Assembly (NCBI RefSeq): GCF_000013745.1
Contig: NC_007925.1
Location: 1,178,001-1,242,000 of the forward strand
DNA: 64,000 nt
Source: Rhodopseudomonas_A palustris_F
Lineage (GTDB): Bacteria; Pseudomonadota; Alphaproteobacteria; Rhizobiales; Xanthobacteraceae
Direction: 5' to 3'
The first letter of the stretch is position 1. Every line of letters starts with the position of its first letter. The notes beneath the pieces were generated by a model. That model did no database searches. It saw nothing but the letters and a program-made list of their open reading frames with translations, and was not told where the DNA came from. The position numbers were made by a program, and so were the translations under genes. Positions 60,971 to 64,000 of this stretch are shown here, piece after piece.

Positions 60971-61452
60971 AGCGCGGGCGCGCACGGGGGCGACCGCGCG
61001 GGGCTCGTCAATGAGCCTCGTGTCCCGGACGCGAGCAGCGTTGTTACGCTGCTCCGCGAGCCGGGACCGTTGCAAGCGCCGCGGTCCGTAACGGCCCCGG
61101 CTCTGCAGCGCACCACGCCGCAAGAGCGGCGCGTTGCACTGCGTCCGGGGCACACGCTCTACCAAGATCGTGCTGCCGGACGGCCACGACGCCGAGCTGG
61201 AAGCCTTGATGGAAAAATGGCGGGATCATCGCCCCTACCATCCGCGCAGCGATTTGGGCTGAAGCGCGGGCGCGCACGGGGGCGACCGCGCGGTTGCTCG
61301 TCCATGAGGTGGTGTCCCGGACGCGAGCAGCGTTCTTACGCTGCTCCGCGAGCCGGGACCGTTGCAAGCGCCGCGTTCCGTAACGGCCCCGGCTCTGCAG
61401 CGCACCACGCCGCAAGGGCGGCGCACTGCGTTGCGTCCGGGGCACACGCTCT
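60869..61452 (+). repeat. 292-bp tandem duplication covering the 3' end of the cbpA-like gene
   Basis: Copy 1 is 60869-61160 and copy 2 is 61161-61452, head to tail and nearly identical apart from a few substitutions and a short diverged patch. Each copy has the last ~100 bases of the chaperone gene (with stop) followed by a GTGTCCCGGACGCGAGCAGCG-type palindromic element (about 136 bp) ending in GCGTCCGGGGCACA. The second gene fragment has no start, and the period is not a multiple of three. Confidence 0.9.
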
Positions 61453-61853
61453 TCATCAAAGCAGGCAATACAGGTTACGGCCTCGACCGGGGGATCAGCG
61501 CGTCACCCCGGCCAAGGCCGCGTGCGGTCGACCGGCGGATCGAACGCGACGTTATTTTCATTCCAACTTGCGGTGCGATGTTGAGGCACATCAATGTTGG
61601 CCTTAGTAATTCGACGAGGCGGAGCACCTCAGCCGCCACGCCTGCCATTCCGGTATTACCGTTGATTGCGGGCCACGGCCCGTCTGCTTAACCCCGCGAC
61701 GAAGAGCCTATTCCGGGAAGTCCCGACAGCATCGAATCAGGGGATTTTGCGGCAGTTTTGGGCTGTACCGGCCTCTTTCGCTGGTGTACCTCCACAGCCG
61801 CTAGAGCACGGCGGCCGGTCCCGGACCAGTCATCCCGCTCTAGATTTTTGTTT
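61453..61853. other. Gap between the duplication and the fabI leader
   Basis: About 400 bases. No gene is supported; the short open frames have neither ribosome binding sites nor family features. The fabI promoter is probably in the right part. Confidence 0.4.
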
Positions 61854-61900
61854 GCGCATGATCTTTTCCGAGAACCGGATGCACTTTCCGGATCATGCGC
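61854..61900. repeat. Palindromic repeat immediately upstream of fabI
   Basis: GCGCATGATC at 61854 and GATCATGCGC at 61891 are perfect inverted repeats, with an inner imperfect pair (TTTTCCGAGAACCGG and CCGG...). The element is of the widespread rhizobial GCATGATC...CCGGATCATGC type (from memory). It ends 19 bases before the fabI start, so it is likely part of the mRNA leader or promoter. Confidence 0.75.
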
Positions 61901-61918
61901 CCGGCGATCGGAGACGGA

Positions 61919-62740
61919 ATGGCTGACTTTACGGGCTTGATGCAGGGCAAGCGTGGCGTGGTGCTCGGCGTGGCCAATAATCGTTCGATCGCCTGGGGAA
62001 TTGCCAAGGCCTGTCGCGCCCAGGGCGCGGAGATCGCGCTGACCTGGCAGGGCGACGCGCTGAAGAAGCGGGTCGAGCCGCTCGCCGCCGAATTGGGCGG
62101 CATCCTGCTCGGGCATTGCGACGTCACCGATCCGTCGACCATCGACGCGGTGTTCGACGTGCTGAAAGAGAAATGGGGCAAGATCGACTTCGTGGTGCAC
62201 GCCATCGCGTTCGCCGACAAGGACGAGCTGGTCGGCCGCTATGTCGACACCAGCGCCGACAATTTCTCCAAGTCGATGCTGATCTCCTGCTACTCGCTGA
62301 CCGCGATCGCGCAGCGCGCCGAAAAGCTGATGACCGACGGCGGCTCGATCCTGACGCTGACCTATTACGGCGCCGAAAAGTGGATGCCGCATTACAACGT
62401 GATGGGTGTCGCCAAGGCGGCGCTGGAGGCCAGCGTGCGCTATCTCGCCGCCGACCTCGGCGAAAAGAACATCCGGGTCAACGCGATTTCGGCCGGGCCG
62501 ATCAAAACGCTGGCGGCCTCGGGGATCGGCGACTTCCGCTACATTCTGAAGTGGAACGAGTACAATTCGCCGATGCGCCGCACCGTCACCATCGACGAGG
62601 TCGGCGACAGCGCGGTGTATCTGTTGTCGGGGATGTCGCGCGGCGTCACCGGCGAGGTGCACCACGTCGATTGCGGTTACCACGTGGTCGGCATGAAGCG
62701 CCCCGACGCGCCGGATATTTCGCTGGCGAGCAAGGACTGA
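61919..62740 (+). CDS. fabI: Enoyl-[acyl-carrier-protein] reductase (NADH) FabI
   Basis: A 273-residue divergent SDR that completes each round of fatty-acid elongation. It shows the FabI-specific cofactor loop GVANNRSIAWGIAKA, HAIAFADKDELVG, and the active-site YxxxxxxK in YNVMGVAKAALEAS. GGAGACGG precedes the ATG. A palindromic repeat lies directly upstream. The next gene, 83 bases on, is a phosphoglycerate-mutase-family gene, and aroC follows. Confidence 0.96.
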   Translation: MADFTGLMQGKRGVVLGVANNRSIAWGIAKACRAQGAEIALTWQGDALKKRVEPLAAELGGILLGHCDVTDPSTIDAVFDVLKEKWGKIDFVVHAIAFADKDELVGRYVDTSADNFSKSMLISCYSLTAIAQRAEKLMTDGGSILTLTYYGAEKWMPHYNVMGVAKAALEASVRYLAADLGEKNIRVNAISAGPIKTLAASGIGDFRYILKWNEYNSPMRRTVTIDEVGDSAVYLLSGMSRGVTGEVHHVDCGYHVVGMKRPDAPDISLASKD

Positions 62741-62823
62741 CGCCACCCAACCGCCGTGCCCTTCGAGACGCGGCTGCGCCGCTCCTCGGGGGGACGGCTC
62801 ATTCGAACCCGAGCCATTTAGAA

Positions 62824-63417
62824 ATGCCGACCATCTACTACGTCCGCCACGGCGAAACCGACTGGAACGCCACCGGCCGCTTCCAAGGCACCCAGGACAT
62901 TCCGCTCAACGACATCGGCCGCACCCAGGCCGCCGCGGCGGGCCACATGCTGGGGGACTTGCTGACCCGCGAACGACGCACGCCGGCCGAGCTGGCGTTC
63001 GTGGCGAGCCCTTTGGGCCGCGCCCGGCTCACCATGGAGCTGCTGCGCGGCGCGCTGCAGCTTTCGCCGGCGGACTACGCGGTCGACGATCGGCTGCGCG
63101 AGATCTGCTACGGCGACTGGGAAGGCTTCACGCTGCCGCAGATGGAGAAATCCGATCCGCAGATCTATGCGGCGCGGCTCGCCGACCGCTGGAGCGTGGC
63201 GCCGCTCGGCGGTGAGAGCTACGCCAGCCGGCTGCCGTTGGTCGCCGACTGGGCGAATTCGCTCGAAGCCGACACCGTGGTGGTCGGCCATGTCGGCACC
63301 GCGCGCACCCTGATGGTGGCGCTCGGCCTCGCCACCCCGACGCTGGCGATCGAAGGCCCGATCGTGCAAGGCGCAGTCTACGTGTTCCGCGACGGCGGGC
63401 TGGAGATTTATAGCTGA
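62824..63417 (+). CDS. Histidine phosphatase (phosphoglycerate mutase family)
   Basis: A 197-residue protein with the phosphohistidine motif YVRHGETDWN at the N-terminus and the second catalytic histidine in VVVGHVGTARTLM. The glutamate-bearing LREICYGDWEG segment fits the family. Size suggests a broad phosphatase or a cofactor-dependent mutase-like enzyme rather than classical 250-residue GpmA; the substrate is undetermined. Confidence 0.9.
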   Translation: MPTIYYVRHGETDWNATGRFQGTQDIPLNDIGRTQAAAAGHMLGDLLTRERRTPAELAFVASPLGRARLTMELLRGALQLSPADYAVDDRLREICYGDWEGFTLPQMEKSDPQIYAARLADRWSVAPLGGESYASRLPLVADWANSLEADTVVVGHVGTARTLMVALGLATPTLAIEGPIVQGAVYVFRDGGLEIYS

Positions 63418-63909
63418 GCGGCGGTTGAGTTCGATCAGTTAAGGGGCGCGGCACTTCGCGGAGCTTGCCGCGAACGCCTTGAGCTTCGGCTGGTGAAGGT
63501 GGGGTGTGCGCCTTCGTGTGAAACACTCCCGCAGCCGCAACGGCAGCGCGCTCCCCTCCCCCCTTGCGGGGAGGGGTCGGGGGTGGGGGTCCACACGTCG
63601 CAGCGCTCAAGCTTCATCACATTTTCCGATGCACAAGCCGACGTAAGCAAGTTCTCGATACCGACGCTGTGCTCGGAGACCCCCACCCCCGCCCCCTCCC
63701 CGCAAGGGGGAGGGGAGAAGAGGCGCCTCGCTCCAGTTTGCGACGCCATCCTCTCTCATAAGGGAGGAGAGAAGAGACCGCGGGGCAGCGCCGTCATCTT
63801 CATGGCTAAGCCGGTCGTTTGACCCATCTGGCGCCCCGCGTTACGACAAGCGCGCGTTGACCTTCGACGCCACTGTTGTCTGTCATCTCCCGCGACCAGG
63901 CGCCCCAAA
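63418..63909. other. Gap between the phosphatase gene and aroC
   Basis: 492 bases without a supported gene. It holds the long inverted repeat at 63551-63717 and a second small hairpin (CTCTCTCATAAGGGAGGAGAG region near 63751-63772). Confidence 0.5.
63551..63717. repeat. Long C/G-rich inverted repeat
   Basis: A 42-base arm at 63551-63592 and its near-complement at 63676-63717 differ by one indel and one or two mismatches. Each arm is itself palindromic around CCCCTTGCGGGG, so the element can form cruciform or multi-branched RNA structures. The central ~80 bases are unrelated to the arms. It probably terminates transcription before aroC. Confidence 0.8.
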
Positions 63910-64000
63910 ATGTCGTTCAACACCTTCGGCCACATGTTTCGCGTCACCACCTTCGGCGAGAGCCATGGCGTGGCGATCGGCTGCGTGGTCGACGGCTGTC
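63910..64000 (+). CDS. aroC: Chorismate synthase, N-terminal fragment (runs off the window)
   Basis: Only 30 residues are visible: [20 protein letters not shown] then [10 protein letters not shown]. The FGESHG motif is the first chorismate synthase signature and contains the FMN-pocket histidine. It makes chorismate from 5-enolpyruvylshikimate 3-phosphate. The rest lies beyond base 64000. Confidence 0.93.

Noticed and set aside
61161..61262. Second chaperone gene fragment as a separate gene
   Set aside because: It is only the duplicated 3' end without a start codon or ribosome binding site.

Overview
The window looks like a chromosomal segment of a GC-rich alphaproteobacterium of the Rhodopseudomonas/Bradyrhizobium group. 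The grounds are codon use, Rhizobiales-type flagellar genes (FlaF, FlbT, FtcR, MotC, MotE) and dispersed palindromic repeats typical of these genomes. This is an inference from sequence features; no database comparison was run. No rRNA, tRNA, CRISPR array, integrase or transposase was found.

Layout. (1) 1-14034, a carboxylic-acid and mixed-acid fermentation block. It holds the 3' end of an MFS transporter, both subunits of a 3-oxoacid CoA-transferase, an apparent ackA-pta-pflB-pflA operon, one unknown gene, a leftward BtsS/BtsR-like (LytS/LytTR) pyruvate-sensing two-component pair, and a divergent CstA/BtsT-type pyruvate transporter. (2) 14124-46290, an almost uninterrupted flagellar locus. 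A leftward arm carries a 39-codon ORF, flgF and fliI. A long rightward arm runs from motA to several small export or chaperone-like genes. It encodes rod, P and L rings, MS and C rings, export gate, stator (MotA/B/C/E), hook, junction, one short flagellin and FlaF/FlbT, and ends at the convergent regulator gene ftcR. There are no chemotaxis genes, FliA, FlgM, FliD or FliS, so it resembles a secondary (lateral-type) flagellum. (3) 46291-51338, a sparser region with a nine-copy 10-bp repeat array, a membrane-anchored unknown protein, a small HTH-like protein, an HtrA-like protease, a NUDIX hydrolase and two small conserved proteins. (4) 51472-64000, mostly housekeeping genes: a PaoABC-type periplasmic aldehyde oxidoreductase, allophanate hydrolase, an SDR with pdxH, a surface lipoprotein, a CbpA-like DnaJ protein, fabI, a phosphoglycerate-mutase-family gene and the start of aroC, separated by palindromic repeats.

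How the parts fit. PflB/PflA split pyruvate to formate and acetyl-CoA, and Pta/AckA convert acetyl-CoA to acetate with ATP gain. BtsS/BtsR would sense extracellular pyruvate and CstA would import it. The most notable observation is that the DNA just upstream of ackA and of cstA shares a conserved block: two direct repeats spaced 20 bp, a palindrome-like third repeat, and a CTAGG box exactly 40 bp after the second repeat. This suggests that one LytTR-type regulator controls both transcription units.

A second point of interest is the decamer array upstream of ftcR. Its GCNACG core recurs as a cluster upstream of fliC.
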